From: an uncultured Prevotellaceae bacterium
GTDB lineage: Bacteria > Bacteroidota > Bacteroidia > Bacteroidales > Bacteroidaceae
NCBI GenBank assembly: GCA_947166345.1
Contig: CAMVDU010000020.1
Coordinates: 1 to 47,651 of the forward strand
Length of the DNA: 47,651 nucleotides
Reading direction: 5' to 3'
Shown here: piece by piece, positions 7,801 to 14,819 of the stretch
How the letters are laid out: every line of letters begins with the position of its first letter
Numbering within the stretch: the first letter of the stretch is position 1
The notes under the pieces: generated by a model
The model's input: only the letters and a program-made list of their open reading frames with translations
Told to the model about the DNA's origin: nothing
The model's database searches: none
Position numbers and translations under genes: made by a program

Positions 7801-9453
7801 GACAAGATGGTGACAGGCGGCGTGCGCTTCACACATGACAGTGGCAAATACACCTTCAATGGCGATGGTGGCTTCAGTGGCAAGGGCGATTTGGTGATGG
7901 ACGGTGCAGGAACATTGGTGCTCAATGCCACTAAGAGCGACTATACAGGAAAGACCATTCTAAACCGTGGTACAGTGACTGTGAAGAATCTGGAGAACAA
8001 AGGTGTTGAGAGTTGTTTCGGTGCTGGAACTACCATAGAGATAGGAAAGGCTACCCTGAATGTGAACCACACCAATGCGGCATCCGACCGCAGTGTGGTG
8101 CTGACAGACTCAGCTGCCATAAACATACCTGCCAATAGCACAACTACGTTGCAGTCAGCACTGACAGGAAAGGGTGTGTTGGTGAAGAAGGGGGCTGGCC
8201 AACTGAACTTGAACTACGGTGGCAACAACGGATATGCAGGAACAGTCCTTGAAGGCGGTACGCTCTCACAGGGTGCATGGAACGCCACTTTAGGAAAGGC
8301 TGGCTCCAAGATAGACGTAACTGGAAATGCCACTATCAGGGTGTTCAACAACAACTCCACCAGTGCTGTACCAGCCCTCAACAACGCCATTACCGTGCAG
8401 AAAGGGAAGACGCTCACTATCAGTACAGGACAACGTTGCAAGGTGCAAGGTTCGCTCTCTGGTGAAGGCACTGTGAAAATCAGTTTCCCATATGTACGCG
8501 GAGACTTTGAGACCAATCTCACCAACTTCGAGGGAACCTTGAATCCCACTGGCGGACAATTCCGACTGACTTCGGGCATGAACATGCAGAAGGGTACTTT
8601 CATGCTTGGAGAAGGAGTTTACGCAGTGGGTGTGAAAAGTCAGAGCGCATCGGAAACGAGTCTGACACACAAGATTGGTGCGCTCAGCAGCACTGCCGCT
8701 GATGCCCAACTCGGAACAAGCACATGGAATGTCGGTTACCTCGGAACGAACACCACATTCGCAGGCATCATCGGTCAGAACGCCACCTTGAACAAATACG
8801 GGGAGGGAACACTTTCGCTTACAGGGGAAAGTACAGGTAAAATCAACGTCTATGAGGGTGCAGTCAGCCTTGATAACAACACATCCACCACGTCGGCTTT
8901 GGTGACTGCCGCCAATGGAGGAATGGTGGTGGGAACAGGTACAACCGCCAATGTTACGGTCAACAAGGGAGGTACAGTCGGGGCAGGAAAGGCCAACAGC
9001 ATAACTGTAGGCACACTCAACATCACTGGCACTCTCAATGTGCAAAATGGTGGAACCATCCGTGTGCGCGGTCGCAGTGCCCGCAGTGTGGATGATTTCA
9101 AGGTGGCAGGAAAAGTTACCCTCAACAATCCTTTATTCCGCATGGAACGCCTTTCTGATGATTGGGCTACAGACACCGACTACAAGGTCTTTACAGGAAC
9201 AGCTACCATTACCATCACAGGAACTCCGACCTTTGAGCCCACAGTGCCTATGGAAGGCTATCTCTGGGACTACAGCGCACTGGCTTCCGATGGTATCCTC
9301 CGAGTGGTGGCAGATCCGACAGGCATTGAAGAGATTACGGAAGAAGAGTTGAGGAACATGGATGTTTATGACCTTAACGGCAGGAAACAGTCTGCTGTAA
9401 AATTCAAGAAAGGAATTTATATCATCAACGGTAAAAAGTATCTCGTAAAATAA
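4870..9453 (+). CDS. secreted rhamnogalacturonan lyase (PL11) with autotransporter-type repeats and sorting tail
   Basis: A 1527-residue product. Signal peptide 1-21 (cleaved after NMNA). Residues about 22-670 form a complete family 11 polysaccharide lyase: an N-terminal beta domain (RGVVAVKRSG), then the eight-bladed propeller with repeated calcium-type loops (DLDGNGEVD, DVDGDGIVD, DVDGDGRDE), GHGDRFIVSD and PHYRGDCTTRGYYQHPN. It would cleave the rhamnogalacturonan I backbone of pectin by beta-elimination. Residues about 690-1440 are passenger-like repeats of the autotransporter-associated beta-strand kind (GKTIVSEGTLALNG, GKTILNRGTVTV, KYGEGTLSLTGES). The end (DVYDLNGRKQ, KKGIYIINGKKYLVK) resembles a type IX sorting domain. 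PL11 enzymes usually have about 600-800 residues, so the second half is an addition. No SusC/SusD genes are adjacent. Confidence 0.9.
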   Translation: MKIFSFLFMAVMMLLPSNMNAQRIQQTLGRGVVAVKRSGTSRTADGGSGALISWRKLAQEPEGTTYNLYQRKAGSENYTKVNSTPLTKTNYSPSTLTANTEFAVSAIINGVEGEICAPFLYKSYPWDNVWFDFDFDNTVIKRDEYRTKYVWPMDLDGNGEVDAVVVDRLFAGAVSSDETEQEENTATTSHKIQAYRLDGTLLWTVDMGPNVNICGGQNDMVVAYDINCDGRCEVMVRSSDGTRFWDKANETWGKYAMGSSKADVDGDGIVDYRTQSKRNRPFYVSVIDGATGEELACSELDYSKVKDGSDSYTRDNRSDYMSDSYSAMDGHFSICYLDGVHPSLVMECLDRDNNKTHHNYVFSWDFDWTAGVASNWHHSATWSRNDKRPWPAEFHQLRVADVDGDGRDEMLQGGYSINPLTGWFKSPGIGHGDRFIVSDINPERPGMEVFAIQQSALLGQLIYDPATGERIKEWYLPSVYDVGRGSCMDIDPGHIGYEIYSFTDDYIYDCQGDGTGETRSQWGISTCFEGCWWNGDLLREELSSPGGKGWGTNLMVTTVRGKSRLIEFSREANWGAMAATGTRPAFMGDIIGDWREEVILAKQSDDHSTGIVGYSTNLTTNFSIYCLQQDPHYRGDCTTRGYYQHPNTSFYLGAGMPLPPLPPVMVTNLRYANGVWSDGSNGFISYDQKQKLSFANGQSVIFDLTGDNTSVVEMKGDVQPKATYLMNPKGKDYTFSGNLGGTGDVFKSQSGTATFNGNFTTTGKTIVSEGTLALNGTMEGPLELRAKGTLAGNAVLNGVVTFEGGLNHEGCRLSPGTPDKPFGLITSNQDLTLTGGVYVELNLQTEGEVKCDLVQVNGNLSLNKTNTLTIVLAETKPLAGEYVMMECTGTLSADAKNIQVRGLVGLNYVVEVREKQIVLVIRDMREPAKDVLWTGAENSNWDYQTANFSLNDIAVAFVTNDEIIFPEEAAQRTVNLTDKMVTGGVRFTHDSGKYTFNGDGGFSGKGDLVMDGAGTLVLNATKSDYTGKTILNRGTVTVKNLENKGVESCFGAGTTIEIGKATLNVNHTNAASDRSVVLTDSAAINIPANSTTTLQSALTGKGVLVKKGAGQLNLNYGGNNGYAGTVLEGGTLSQGAWNATLGKAGSKIDVTGNATIRVFNNNSTSAVPALNNAITVQKGKTLTISTGQRCKVQGSLSGEGTVKISFPYVRGDFETNLTNFEGTLNPTGGQFRLTSGMNMQKGTFMLGEGVYAVGVKSQSASETSLTHKIGALSSTAADAQLGTSTWNVGYLGTNTTFAGIIGQNATLNKYGEGTLSLTGESTGKINVYEGAVSLDNNTSTTSALVTAANGGMVVGTGTTANVTVNKGGTVGAGKANSITVGTLNITGTLNVQNGGTIRVRGRSARSVDDFKVAGKVTLNNPLFRMERLSDDWATDTDYKVFTGTATITITGTPTFEPTVPMEGYLWDYSALASDGILRVVADPTGIEEITEEELRNMDVYDLNGRKQSAVKFKKGIYIINGKKYLVK

Positions 9454-9517
9454 AAGCATCACGATGAGACCGGTAAAGACCTCGTTCTCTCGTCATAAAA
9501 CTTTCGGAATCATTTTT

Positions 9518-9592
9518 GACATTTACTACTTTCAAAAAATCTCCGCTTCCAGAGTGTTTACAGTGGAAGCGGAGAATTTCATGCTAAATGTC
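9518..9592 (+). repeat. 75-bp hairpin element, copy A
   Basis: The element is bounded by GACATTTA and TAAATGTC (8-bp inverted ends) with an internal stem CTCCGCTTCCA / TGGAAGCGGAG. Copy B lies at 18883-18957 in the opposite orientation and is about 90% identical. Here it follows the PL11 gene and could also act as its terminator. Reading through gives FDIYYFQKISASRVFT, the same peptide encoded by copy B. A second weak hairpin (CCAGC-TTT-GCTGG-CTTTT, 9611-9627) follows. Confidence 0.8.
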
Positions 9593-9649
9593 CATTGTCA
9601 ATTGTGCGCTCCAGCTTTGCTGGCTTTTACAAAGCGAAGCGACTAAAAG

Positions 9650-9681
9650 AACTATGAACTGTGAACTGTGAACTATGAACT
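9650..9681. repeat. heptamer tandem repeat (ACTRTGA units)
   Basis: Four to five units of the 7-mer AACTGTG/AACTATG abut the stop codon of the P5-like gene. It is one of many 7-bp-period repeats in the window. Confidence 0.75.
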
Positions 9682-10176
9682 CTAAACCAACTTCCACGCT
9701 TGGCTCAGCTCAAAGTCCGTGGGCGTGTAGCGACTCTCGAACTCACTCATGGCCGTGAGCAGCGCGTTGATGACAGTCCTGTTCGTGTAGCTGATGCGCC
9801 GCTTGGGGTCAAAGTCCAGGGCGTACTTCCACTCGTTCACCAGCAGCAGCTCCATGCGCTTCTCCACGTAGGCCACATACGCCTTCGTGGGGTTGCCGTC
9901 CACGCCCGCTGGTGCCCATCGTTTGACTATTGCCCTCGGCGTGTCCGTACCCTCCAAGCAGTACTTGGTAATCAGTTTCAAGGCCGCCCTCAGTCCGTAT
10001 TCCATCGACCTGAACTCCTCGAAGACCTGGTCTTTCTTCTCCCTGTCGGGCACCTTTCCCTGCCACTTGTTCCTCTCTGAATACTTGATGTTCAGCGGGT
10101 TGCAATTCCTCACGCCCCGCGTAATTGTACATTTTCCATTATCCATTGTTAATTTTCCATTATTTAAGTTTTCCAT
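9682..10176 (-). CDS. phage structural protein P5-like / putative peptidoglycan-active protein
   Basis: A 164-residue protein with the motif TRGVRNCNPLNIKYSERNKW (about residues 19-38), then VFEEFRSMEYGLRAALKLI and a C-terminal TPTDFELSQAWKLV. This pattern is shared by Bacteroidetes proteins annotated as 'structural protein P5', after phage PRD1; they are generally thought to be phage-derived and lysozyme-like. The first ~18 residues are encoded by heptamer repeats of the AATGGAT type, so the native start may have been further in. No signal peptide. In related islands a cell-wall amidase sits with HU-like and smalltalk genes; this protein may fill that place. Promoter at 10201-10232. Confidence 0.7.
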   Translation of the reverse strand: MENLNNGKLTMDNGKCTITRGVRNCNPLNIKYSERNKWQGKVPDREKKDQVFEEFRSMEYGLRAALKLITKYCLEGTDTPRAIVKRWAPAGVDGNPTKAYVAYVEKRMELLLVNEWKYALDFDPKRRISYTNRTVINALLTAMSEFESRYTPTDFELSQAWKLV

Positions 10177-10200
10177 GGTTTCCTCGTTTTTATTACCCTA

Positions 10201-10232
10201 CAAAGGTACTAAATTTTTCCGAGATATGCAAA
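10201..10232 (-). promoter_or_regulatory. promoter of the P5-like gene
   Basis: Minus strand TTTG (10232-10229), 20 bp, TACCTTTG (10208-10201). Full consensus, 24 bp before the ATG. Confidence 0.75.
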
Positions 10233-10312
10233 TAATTCAGGAAAAAACTCAGGGGAATAACTAAATGTCCCCTGAGTGATGCGAAGATGAAAGAGCTTTA
10301 TCCTTCGATTCG

Positions 10313-10639
10313 TTATTGGCTATTTGAGATTAAAGTCATTTTCTTTTCATCACAAGAAACGACAGCCTCGCACACGTTATAGCCACCAAAGCCATTTTTT
10401 GCTCTGTATCTTACAGTGACAAGCTTTCCTGTTTCTGGAGTGATTTCAATCAATTGGTAGCTGTCTGGATCACGAAGTGTCTTTTTGATTAATGATTCTG
10501 CGGTGACTTTAATTGCAATTGCATCATCATACAAAGGTTTGTCGGGATCTGAAGATAATGAATCACCAGAACCTGCTGCGCTTAACAGGAAGAAACCGAG
10601 AAAAGCAAATGAAACAAAATACTTAATAACCTTTTTCAT
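10313..10639 (-). CDS. small secreted protein of unknown function
   Basis: A 108-residue protein with a signal peptide (MKKVIKYFVSFAFLGFFLLSAAG) and one compact domain (about 38-108). Readable marks are IKKTLRDPDSYQLIEITPE, VTVRYRAKNGFGGYNVCEAV and two cysteines that could pair. The 'DP-S-Y/F ... YRAKNGFGGY' pattern occurs in many small exported proteins of plasmids and islands with no known function. Its start codon overlaps the stop of the upstream VanZ-like gene by 4 bp (ATGA), so the two are translationally coupled. Confidence 0.65.
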   Translation of the reverse strand: MKKVIKYFVSFAFLGFFLLSAAGSGDSLSSDPDKPLYDDAIAIKVTAESLIKKTLRDPDSYQLIEITPETGKLVTVRYRAKNGFGGYNVCEAVVSCDEKKMTLISNSQ

Positions 10640-11076
10640 AATTTGATTTTTAGAATTAGATATACTACATACGGAACTATATAGAGTGATAAATCTACGA
10701 CATCAAATGTTCCCCTTGACAAATTGAAATACTGAAATATCTCTAAAGTAACACCAAAAAACGGAATTATGCCACCAAAGAGTAGTTGTTTTTTGACATC
10801 AGGAGACCAAATGGCATCCATTAATATAATGTAAGACAATGTCCACAAACCATCGGGAATACAATATAAAATTGTTGATGGTAGATGGATGCCATTTGCA
10901 ATGCTTCTAACTACCAAAACAATGTCGTGTAACCCTATATAATTGAACCAATCAAACATCCGCAATGAAGTGCTGCGAAAAGCAACATAAATGCCTCCGC
11001 CCAAAGCGAATAAGAGTAAAGCTATGGTGATTTCTAAAGCTCTGCTCGTATAAGTCCGTTTATATAGCTCAACCAT
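10636..11076 (-). CDS. VanZ-like integral membrane protein
   Basis: A 146-residue protein with about four membrane segments (near 14-32, 45-62, 72-92, 98-118, and a final short one at 128-145). The C-terminal part has E-x2-Q-x4-R-x4-D-x2-D (LEIFQYFNLSRGTFDVVDLS), the signature seen in VanZ-like proteins, and PDGLWTLSYIILMDAIW lies earlier. The family was named after a teicoplanin-resistance protein, but most members have no proven role. It is coupled to the small secreted protein downstream. The pair is AT-rich and probably acquired. Confidence 0.6.
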   Translation of the reverse strand: MVELYKRTYTSRALEITIALLLFALGGGIYVAFRSTSLRMFDWFNYIGLHDIVLVVRSIANGIHLPSTILYCIPDGLWTLSYIILMDAIWSPDVKKQLLFGGIIPFFGVTLEIFQYFNLSRGTFDVVDLSLYIVPYVVYLILKIKL

Positions 11077-11148
11077 ACAGATAATCTCAAATATGGCAAA
11101 CGCAAAAAGCGCAAGCCCTCCATATCTCTGCCAGGCTCGCTACAAGCC

Positions 11149-11205
11149 CCAAATGTACTATGGTGAAGCCTGCGCTCTATAAGCGCAACTTCAATGTACA
11201 TTTGG
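11149..11205. other. 57-bp nested hairpin in the gap between VanZ-like and hicA genes
   Basis: Outer arms CCAAATGTAC (11149-11158) and GTACATTTGG (11196-11205) are perfect complements. Inside, GAAG-cct-GCGCT and AGCGC-aa-CTTC form two more stem blocks. The long dyad lacks a clean U-tract. The rest of 11077-11344 shows no gene; it is AT-rich with oligo-A runs. Confidence 0.5.
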
Positions 11206-11344
11206 TTTGCTTTCTATTCTCCTTGGAGGTAGCGATTCGGCAGAGAATTGAGCAAATATGTCTTATGTCTCTTACGAAACACGATGCAAAGATACGACTT
11301 TGTTTTGAATATTACGCATATATTGCAAAAAAAATGCAGAAAAA

Positions 11345-11376
11345 TTTGGATTGTAACTAAAATTTAGTTACTTTTG
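11345..11376 (+). promoter_or_regulatory. hicAB promoter with internal operator palindrome
   Basis: TTTG (11345-11348), 20 bp, TACTTTTG (11369-11376). Between and overlapping the boxes is a perfect 19-bp palindrome (11353-11371, GTAACTAAA-A-TTTAGTTAC). That is the expected place for a HicB repressor site. It also sets the hicA start at 11401 rather than a TTG inside the promoter. Confidence 0.75.
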
Positions 11377-11400
11377 CAGCAAGATTTAAATCACTATGTA

Positions 11401-11658
11401 ATGGGAACGAAAGAAAAGTTAAGAGAACGCTTCAAGAAGATGCCGTCGGACTTCACGTTCGACGAGATGCAACGACTGCTCGAAGGCTATGGCTATGTGA
11501 AGGGCGACAAGGGCAGAACTTCTGGCTCGCGCGTCATTTTCAAGAATGGCGACAAACGACCCATCATGTTGCACAAACCCCATCCCGGCAACATCGTGAA
11601 GGATTACACCATGAAGCAAGTACTAAATGATTTGAAAGAAGCTGGTTTTATTAAATAG
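11401..11658 (+). CDS. hicA: type II toxin HicA, mRNA interferase
   Basis: An 85-residue protein of the double-stranded-RNA-binding-fold HicA family: MQRLLEGYGYVKGDKGRTSG, SRVIF, then MLHKPHPGN with the expected catalytic His (residue 58), and a C-terminal helix (VLNDLKEAGFI). HicA cleaves mRNA independently of the ribosome and is held inactive by HicB, encoded 15 bp downstream in the usual toxin-first order. The ATG at 11401 lies about 18 nt after the predicted transcript start. It appears intact. Confidence 0.9.
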   Translation: MGTKEKLRERFKKMPSDFTFDEMQRLLEGYGYVKGDKGRTSGSRVIFKNGDKRPIMLHKPHPGNIVKDYTMKQVLNDLKEAGFIK

Positions 11659-11673
11659 AAGGAGGAAAAAGAT

Positions 11674-12018
11674 ATGAATACAATGACTTACAAAGGCTAT
11701 ATTGGCTCGGTGGCCTATAGCGAGAAGGACAATGTTTTCTTCGGAAAGATCGAGGGCATCAACGGACTGGTGAACTTCGAGGGTGAAAGCGTACAGGAAC
11801 TAACAGATGCTTTCCATGAGGCTGTAGACGACTATCTGGCCTATTGCGAGGATGAAGGTATTGAACCCGACAAGAGCTACAGCGGCGTACTAAACGTTAG
11901 GCTGACACCAGCCATTCACCGTCAGATAGCTATCCTTGCCCGTCAGGCTGGTTTGACGCTTAATGCCTACATTAAGGATGCATTAGAAGAGAAGGTCGAG
12001 GCAGAAGTAGCTGTGTGA
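11674..12018 (+). CDS. hicB: antitoxin HicB, with ribbon-helix-helix-type DNA-binding tail
   Basis: A 114-residue protein. The N-terminal HicB domain is partly degraded RNase-H-like (YIGSVAYSEKDNVFFGKIEG, VNFEGESVQELTDAFHEAV, about 8-60). The C-terminal segment (about 75-105, LNVRLTPAIHRQIAILARQA, LTLNAYIKDAL) is of the Arc/HicB ribbon-helix-helix kind. It neutralises HicA and probably represses the operon through the palindrome at 11353-11371. A strong Shine-Dalgarno (AAGGAGG, 11659-11665), rare in Bacteroidetes, lies 8 bp before its ATG and would favour antitoxin over toxin synthesis. Confidence 0.9.
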   Translation: MNTMTYKGYIGSVAYSEKDNVFFGKIEGINGLVNFEGESVQELTDAFHEAVDDYLAYCEDEGIEPDKSYSGVLNVRLTPAIHRQIAILARQAGLTLNAYIKDALEEKVEAEVAV

Positions 12019-12110
12019 TGCTGGCCTACGGCTTCCCCGTCAAGACCATGACCGAGAGTCAGTGCGTCGCCGAACTATTTAAGATGTACCAACAATTAAC
12101 GAAAGAATAA
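12018..12110 (+). pseudogene. 30-codon open frame overlapping the hicB stop, probable gene tail
   Basis: TGATG overlap with hicB opens MLAYGFPVKTMTESQCVAELFKMYQQLTKE (given here by its frame only: ATG at 12018, TAA at 12108-12110). The composition is protein-like but the length suggests the C-terminal scrap of a lost gene, now reachable by coupled translation. The parent was not identified. Confidence 0.35.
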
Positions 12111-12111
12111 A

Positions 12112-12143
12112 AGTACACAGCGGAACCGACCCTATTGTGTACT
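12112..12143 (+). terminator. inverted repeat after hicAB, possible weak terminator
   Basis: AGTACACA (12112-12119) pairs with TGTGTACT (12136-12143). The arm sequence recurs in the larger hairpin at 17889-17960. No U-run follows. Confidence 0.35.
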
Positions 12144-12386
12144 ATTGAAAATATCCCTGCAAAGGCATACGAATATGTCGTTAATGGTAAATCTGCCATT
12201 GAATGAATTGTAGAACGCTATTGCGTGAGCCAAGATAAGAAGTCGCTTATCAAGAACGATGCCAACGACTGGGGTAAGGAACACGGGAAACCTCGCTACA
12301 TCCTTGACCTGCTAATCTCTGTAATCAACGTCTCTGTGCAGACTGTTGATATCGTTAATAAACTACCTAAATTAAAGTTTGAATAA
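12144..12386 (+). pseudogene. C-terminal remnant of a DEAD/DEAH-type helicase with type ISP-like tail
   Basis: In one frame: IENIPAKAYEYVVNGKSAIE, then an in-frame TGA (12204-12206), then IVERYCVSQDKKSLIKNDAN, DWGKEHGKPRYILDLL, SVINVSVQTVDIVNKLPKL and TAA. 'YVVNGKSAIEWIMERY ... NDPNDW ... PRYILDLL' is the conserved end of large type III/ISP-like restriction helicases, so the TGA most simply replaces a TGG Trp codon. Only about 80 codons survive, with no start. Its stop lies 2 bp before the next gene, which suggests the helicase once headed an operon with the two genes that follow. Confidence 0.7.
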
Positions 12387-12388
12387 TA

Positions 12389-13321
12389 ATGTCTACATTT
12401 GCTATATATACATACAGATTTGAACAGATAAAACCATCAGACAAGAGAGAACTTCTCATTGAAAATTTCCTCCCATATTGTACTGATGAAGAGTTTGAAA
12501 AGAGATTGGAACTATTTCGTGAGTTCTTTAAGAAAGATATTCCCCTTGAACATCGGACATTTCAGAGAGGAAAGTCAACTTATGTATATGATACCATATT
12601 TATTGAAGGGAATACAGCCATCATGAAATTTGGTAGATTGTCAAAGAAACACTATACCGACATCAAACTGAATGATCACAAAATAGAGGATTATCCTTGG
12701 TGTTATGTGGTATGGGACAATCGAGATGGAATTCAGAGAATGTTTGTCGAACAGAAGCCAAGTGCTTGGCAAAACACAGAGAAGACAACAGGAACCATGA
12801 AGGTTGCTATTGCCCTAAAAAAAATAATAGATGAATGGATGTCAAATAAGTATGGCATTCATTTTGATATTGGCGATGGTCCCGTGTACAAATCGGATGA
12901 TTTTTGGGAATATGTAAAACGTTATCCAAAGGGCTTTACAAAAATTCATTTCTCATTTCCACCTCCTAATTTGGGTCGTTTATTGACTTTAGGAGATAAT
13001 TTAAATACATTGAGAGTAGAGACAGGCGGCGGTGTAGATGCAGACTTGAAAGCACCTAAGGGAAGTGTTCTTGTCTTGAATAAAGATAATCCCCAAACCT
13101 GTTCACTAATTGATTTACATTCAGCTTGTGGAAAGGAAATAAAAGCATATCCCAAAAATAGTCATGCAGTGATAAGGATATCGGGTGATAACTTAGAAAA
13201 TGACGTCGTGATGGAAATCCCTGATGCCTTTATTCCTATTCTGACTTCAAACTCATTGTTTGGGAAAAACGACTTTGATAAATTTATTGAGATATTGAAT
13301 AGCGCCAAGAACGTATATTAA
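12389..13321 (+). CDS. unknown protein, first gene of an AT-rich pair
   Basis: A 310-residue soluble protein with no signal peptide or membrane segment; family not recognised. Visible features are an N-terminal beta/alpha start (STFAIYTYRFEQIKPSDKRE), a compact motif YPWCYVVWDNRDGIQRMFVE (about 103-122), a helix (KVAIALKKIIDEWMSNKYG), then RYPKGFTKIHFSFPPPNLGR (about 178-197) and a beta-rich C-terminal half (VLVLNKDNPQTC, HAVIRISGDN). It begins immediately after the helicase remnant and its TAA touches the ATG of the next gene, so the two are a unit. It is low in GC relative to the lyase or cob genes. Placement in a toxin-antitoxin and helicase neighbourhood hints at defence or mobile DNA; no function is claimed. 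Confidence 0.75.
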   Translation: MSTFAIYTYRFEQIKPSDKRELLIENFLPYCTDEEFEKRLELFREFFKKDIPLEHRTFQRGKSTYVYDTIFIEGNTAIMKFGRLSKKHYTDIKLNDHKIEDYPWCYVVWDNRDGIQRMFVEQKPSAWQNTEKTTGTMKVAIALKKIIDEWMSNKYGIHFDIGDGPVYKSDDFWEYVKRYPKGFTKIHFSFPPPNLGRLLTLGDNLNTLRVETGGGVDADLKAPKGSVLVLNKDNPQTCSLIDLHSACGKEIKAYPKNSHAVIRISGDNLENDVVMEIPDAFIPILTSNSLFGKNDFDKFIEILNSAKNVY

Positions 13322-14386
13322 ATGTTTAGAAAGCTGTCTTTCACTAGTTCGCAAGAGAAACGTGAAGAATATAGGAAAAATCCTATATATAGGATAGTTT
13401 ATACCCCTCTGTGGCGGCAGCGTGGTGATGACCTTTCACCCGTAGAAGTTTGGATAGAGGGTAATAATTTGGCAGCTTCTCTTAAAGACTATGAGAAAAA
13501 TGATTGCAGGATAAGGGTTCAAGAAGCATTTGAGGATTTATGTTACCGCTATTCATGCTTTGTTAATAATGATAATGAAGAGATAAAAAGAAGTTTTGCC
13601 CAGTCAGAACACTCTGCAATGATGGTATCTCTTGTAGCCTTTTTATTGTTAGCCAATGTTTATCCAGAAGCAAAAGGGCATCCTCATCTCAAAACATGCC
13701 AAGCGATAACTGATGTAATAAGCAACATAAGTGGTTACAAGCAACTATATGAAGAAACTCGTAAAGAAGAAGATGAGCGGGAGGAACATGGGGAGTTTAT
13801 TGCTGTTGCTGACTTTATAGAAGAAATAGCAACGCAGGAAGAACCACTCTTACCTGCCCAGGTAGAGTTTGCATGCAAAAGATTGGAGGAGTTTGTTAAA
13901 GAGAACAAATATTGCAATTTAACGACAATGGTTGACAACGAGAGGATGATTTCGCGTGTCAACGACGCAAATAACCATTGTTTCGATAATCAATTAGAAT
14001 TGTTAAGAGCAGAGATTAATACTGTTCGAGAAAACATGTCAGGCAGCAGTCAGGACAGTAGAATAAACGAACAAATTGACGAAATGCTTGCTCGTGCTAT
14101 AGAGAATTGCCAACAGTATTTCTGGGGAAATAGTTCCTATGCTGTGGTGTTCTGTATTTGTCGTGATGACCTCAAAATGAAATTAAACATGACTGCTTTT
14201 GAGAGGAAAGTAGAGGCACTTCCATACAAGAATAAACGGGATTTTAAATGTCCCAAAGGCACTATTTCCAATGCGTTCAGCGACAATCTTATCTATAAAG
14301 ATCATGTAGATAAGTGGGATGATTTTAATCCAACACCACGTATCATAAAGTTACGCAATGAACTGCGAAGAGAATTAAAGTTATAG
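13322..14386 (+). CDS. unknown protein, second gene of the AT-rich pair
   Basis: A 354-residue protein whose ATG directly follows the stop of the previous gene. The N-terminal part (1-120) contains IYRIVYTPLWRQRG and a hydrophobic helix (about 98-113, MMVSLVAFLLLANVYP). The middle (145-250) is strongly charged and helical. The C-terminal ~85 residues (SYAVVFCICRDDLKMKLNMT, AFERKVEALPY, FKCPKGTISNAFSDN, HVDKW) resemble a small module I associate with Bacteroidetes mobile-element proteins but cannot name. A strong terminator follows at 14406-14442, closing the unit. With 12389-13321 it is the best candidate here for an uncharacterised two-gene system. Confidence 0.75.
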   Translation: MFRKLSFTSSQEKREEYRKNPIYRIVYTPLWRQRGDDLSPVEVWIEGNNLAASLKDYEKNDCRIRVQEAFEDLCYRYSCFVNNDNEEIKRSFAQSEHSAMMVSLVAFLLLANVYPEAKGHPHLKTCQAITDVISNISGYKQLYEETRKEEDEREEHGEFIAVADFIEEIATQEEPLLPAQVEFACKRLEEFVKENKYCNLTTMVDNERMISRVNDANNHCFDNQLELLRAEINTVRENMSGSSQDSRINEQIDEMLARAIENCQQYFWGNSSYAVVFCICRDDLKMKLNMTAFERKVEALPYKNKRDFKCPKGTISNAFSDNLIYKDHVDKWDDFNPTPRIIKLRNELRRELKL

Positions 14387-14405
14387 AAAAAGTTATATAA
14401 GTTCT

Positions 14406-14442
14406 ATAGGTGTCTAAAGCTTCTTTAGGCACCTATTTTTTT
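14406..14442 (+). terminator. rho-independent terminator of the unknown gene pair
   Basis: A 14-bp stem ATAGGTGTCTAAAG / CTTTAGGCACCTAT with one U-G pair and loop CTT, then six to seven U residues. Confidence 0.85.
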
Positions 14443-14446
14443 GTCG

Positions 14447-14505
14447 TACCTTTGCCAGTGAAATCAGAGGTCGGCGGGCTCTATAAACCCCAAAGACGAT
14501 TTCAC
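14447..14505 (+). promoter_or_regulatory. promoter -7 box and hairpin leader of the DUF3127 gene
   Basis: TACCTTTG at 14447-14454 lies right after the terminator; the -33 position reads CTTTAG, only a partial match. The leader carries GTGAAATC (14458-14465) and GATTTCAC (14498-14505), a perfect 8-bp inverted repeat enclosing a GC-rich loop, before the ATG at 14538. Confidence 0.5.
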
Positions 14506-14537
14506 CAATAAACATTATTAATCAAAAAAAATGATTT

Positions 14538-14819
14538 ATGGAAACAAGGATTTTAAAGGTAGTCAAGAGTGGGGAAATGTTCTCCGTGAAAAGTGAAAAA
14601 TCAGAAACAGGCGTGTTGAACAAGCGCAGCCTGGTGCTGAAAGAGCTGGGCGGAAAGTACGAAAACGAGTACGCTGTTTCGGTGCTGGGCAATGCAGCCT
14701 CGCTGGTGTTTAATGAGAACGACCTTGTGGTTGTGACACTGAGGTTCCAGACGAAGGAGTACAACGGCCAAGTGTTTCAGGACATCACCGTTACGGACAT
14801 TTATCCACTGAGTAGGTAA
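14538..14819 (+). CDS. DUF3127-like OB-fold (single-strand-binding-like) protein
   Basis: A 93-residue protein. The sequence SLVLKELGGKYENEYAVSVL, then NENDLVVVTLRFQTKEYNGQ and FQDITVTDIYPL, follows the small Bacteroidetes DUF3127 family, whose members look like OB-fold nucleic-acid-binding proteins similar to SSB. It would bind single-stranded DNA in the replication-type module that follows (DUF3987 and CHC2 primase). Family match is from pattern recognition. Confidence 0.6.
   Translation: METRILKVVKSGEMFSVKSEKSETGVLNKRSLVLKELGGKYENEYAVSVLGNAASLVFNENDLVVVTLRFQTKEYNGQVFQDITVTDIYPLSR

Noticed and set aside
8290..9045. Minus-strand reading frame within the PL11 gene repeats
   Set aside because: It mirrors the repeat coding on the plus strand; composition is Cys/Ser-rich and unlike a protein.
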